Source: Thermoleophilales bacterium
GTDB lineage: Bacteria; Actinomycetota; Thermoleophilia; Solirubrobacterales; 70-9
Reading direction: 5' to 3'
Length of the DNA stretch: 64,000 nucleotides
Assembly: GCA_020636895.1 (NCBI GenBank)
Contig: JACJWZ010000002.1
Location: 1-64,000 of the forward strand
Numbering within the stretch: the stretch's first letter is position 1; each line of letters opens with the position of its first letter. Under the pieces are notes generated by a model. It had not been told where the DNA came from and did no database searches. It saw nothing but the letters and a program-made list of their open reading frames with translations. Positions 62,635 through 64,000 of the stretch are shown in pieces. A program made the translations under genes and the position numbers.

Positions 62635-64000
62635 TCAGGCACCGTCGGCCAGGACGGCCATCGCCGCGTTCTTGCCGTTGGTCGCGATCACGCTACCGGC
62701 GGGATGCGTCGCGGCGCCGCAGAGGTAGAAGCCGGGCACCGGTGTCCGCGCGGACAGCCGCCCCTCCCACATCTGGTCCGGCGTCACCTCGCCCTGGAAG
62801 ATGTTGCCTCCGGTCAGACCGATGCGCTCCTCGATGTCGGGCGGCCCGAGCACCTCGTGATGGATGACCGTGTCGGCGAAGCCCGGGGCGAAGCGGCCGA
62901 TCAGGTCCATGAACTGCTTGGCGACCCCATCGCGGGCGGAGTCCCAGTCGCCGTCCGAGATGTCGTAGGGCGCGTACTGACCGAAGACGCTCATCAGGTG
63001 CTTGCCCTCCGGCGCGGGGCTCGGGTCGTATCCGGTCTGGATGTAGATCTCGCCGAACGCCACCGCGGGCTCGCCGGCGGCGCAGCGCTCGAACGCCGCT
63101 TGGGCTTCGTCCATCGTCCCGCAGGCGTCGATGGTCGCCCGCTCGGGCCGCAGCTCGCCATCGGCGGCTGGCACCGCGGTCCAGTTCGGGAGCCGCTCAA
63201 GCGCGGCGTTGAACTTGACCACGGGGCTGCGCGTCTTCCAGTCCTCGAGCCGCTGCCGGTAGGCGCTTCCCTCGGAGCCCGCCGAGTCGATCGCATCGGC
63301 TCCGAGCAGCCGCAGCGCGACCTTCGGGTCGGCGTTGCAGATCACGGTCCGCGACCGGATCAACGTCCCGTCCTCGAGCTCGACGCCCTCCGACGGGAGG
63401 ATCCGGCCGACCGGTACACCGCAGGCGAGCGAGGCGCCGGCCTCGCGCGCCGCATCGGCGATCGCGAAGGAGACCATCCCCATCCCGCCCTCGACGTAGC
63501 CCCAGACGGGGCCGCCACCGTCGAGATCGCCCTGGTAGTGCATGAGCTTGATCGACGCCGTGCCGGGCTCGTAGGGGCCACCCCAGGTGCCGATGATCCC
63601 CTGGCCGTAGAGCGCCGTCTTGATCCGCTCGTCTGAGACGTAGCGATCGAGCACTTGGGCGATCGAGTCCTCGAAGACGAGCGCGATCTTCTCCTCGTCG
63701 CCGCAGAGCAGCTCCTCGATCTCCGCCCGGGTCGGCGTGTCCCCCTGCCAGGTGTCGCGCTCCCCCTTGCGCAGCAGCTTGCGGACGTCGTCGAACAGCT
63801 CCTCGTAGGCCCAGTAGCCCTCGATCTCGGACTTCGAGAGGCCGAGCGACTGGAGGTTGGCCTGGGTCCTCTCGTCGTCGAGGAACTGGCCGAAGGACGT
63901 GCCGTCGTCGAAGGGGACCCAGAGGTTGGGATCGGCAACCCAGAAGCGCAGGCCACGGGCGCGCAGGCCGAGCTCGTCGATCACGCCCTCGTCGAGGAGG
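62635..64000 (-). CDS. FAD-dependent oxidoreductase, phytoene desaturase-like (5' end outside window)
   Basis: The frame is open at the right edge, so the N-terminal FAD-binding Rossmann motif is missing. The visible 454 residues have RFWVADPNLWVPFDDG, YVEGGMGMVSFAIADAAREA, and the C-terminal GFYLCGAATHPAGSVIATNG, the pattern of the COG1233/PYROXD2-type and CrtI-like oxidoreductases. No carotenoid genes are adjacent, so carotenoid synthesis should not be assumed. Confidence 0.85.
   Translation of the reverse strand, partial: LLDEGVIDELGLRARGLRFWVADPNLWVPFDDGTSFGQFLDDERTQANLQSLGLSKSEIEGYWAYEELFDDVRKLLRKGERDTWQGDTPTRAEIEELLCGDEEKIALVFEDSIAQVLDRYVSDERIKTALYGQGIIGTWGGPYEPGTASIKLMHYQGDLDGGGPVWGYVEGGMGMVSFAIADAAREAGASLACGVPVGRILPSEGVELEDGTLIRSRTVICNADPKVALRLLGADAIDSAGSEGSAYRQRLEDWKTRSPVVKFNAALERLPNWTAVPAADGELRPERATIDACGTMDEAQAAFERCAAGEPAVAFGEIYIQTGYDPSPAPEGKHLMSVFGQYAPYDISDGDWDSARDGVAKQFMDLIGRFAPGFADTVIHHEVLGPPDIEERIGLTGGNIFQGEVTPDQMWEGRLSARTPVPGFYLCGAATHPAGSVIATNGKNAAMAVLADGA

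Noticed and set aside
62635..64000. Carotenoid biosynthesis desaturase
   Set aside because: The protein is only generally CrtI-like and no crt neighbours are visible, so a specific role is not supported.

Overview
The window is very GC-rich, almost wholly coding, and reads as chromosome from a high-GC actinobacterium, most likely class Thermoleophilia (Solirubrobacterales). The lineage is inferred from gene content: a secreted protein opening with the 'RRHLTYANVVATLAL' leader, an Ig-like 'VRATTEAG' C-terminal domain on a secreted beta-propeller, the tilS-hpt-ftsH-folP-folB-folK block, ClpC, DusB/CoaX and several small proteins of actinobacterial type. I see no tRNA, rRNA, CRISPR, insertion sequence or prophage.

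Layout. 1-9.5 kb: radA (3' end cut by the window edge), a structured intergenic region bounded by two 60-bp direct repeats, a secreted seven-blade propeller, clpC, and three proteins of unknown function. 9.5-20.8 kb: housekeeping genes lysS, greA, dusB, coaX, then the tilS-hpt-ftsH-folPBK run. 20.8-29.6 kb: a MerR-headed class III nucleotide cyclase, an epimerase/acyltransferase operon, a nucleoside phosphorylase between two small coiled-coil proteins, and a three-domain secreted cell-wall protein. 29.7-36 kb: sirtuin, a fused beta-oxidation enzyme, a PadR operon and an acyl-CoA dehydrogenase behind a TetR-type operator. 36-48 kb: small membrane and acidic proteins, peroxiredoxin, diguanylate cyclase, Ca2+/H+ antiporter, lipoprotein, ArsA-like ATPase, a translationally coupled methylthioadenosine salvage operon, MerR and HD proteins. 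48-54 kb: an FAD oxidoreductase-DUF1365-cyclopropane synthase lipid operon, a GH3 enzyme and a CoA-transferase. 54-64 kb: two coupled RTX-repeat proteins, a TetR-potD-potB-potC-potA polyamine importer, a second TetR facing a lipoprotein across a tandem repeat, and an FAD oxidoreductase cut by the right edge.

Expression signals. At least 22 genes have a TANNNT-like -10 hexamer ending only 6-9 bp before the start codon, so leaderless transcription looks common here; several starts were moved for this reason. Operons are tightly packed, with ATGA, GTGA, TTGA and TGATG overlaps.

The most novel signals are non-coding. Two long stem-loops, one after the acyl-CoA dehydrogenase gene and one after potA, share a nearly identical 27-nt loop (25/27) while their stems differ in sequence and still pair, which is the pattern expected of a structured RNA element. 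A 22-bp intercistronic hairpin sits over the potB start region. Several dyads and direct repeats at promoters are candidate operators.
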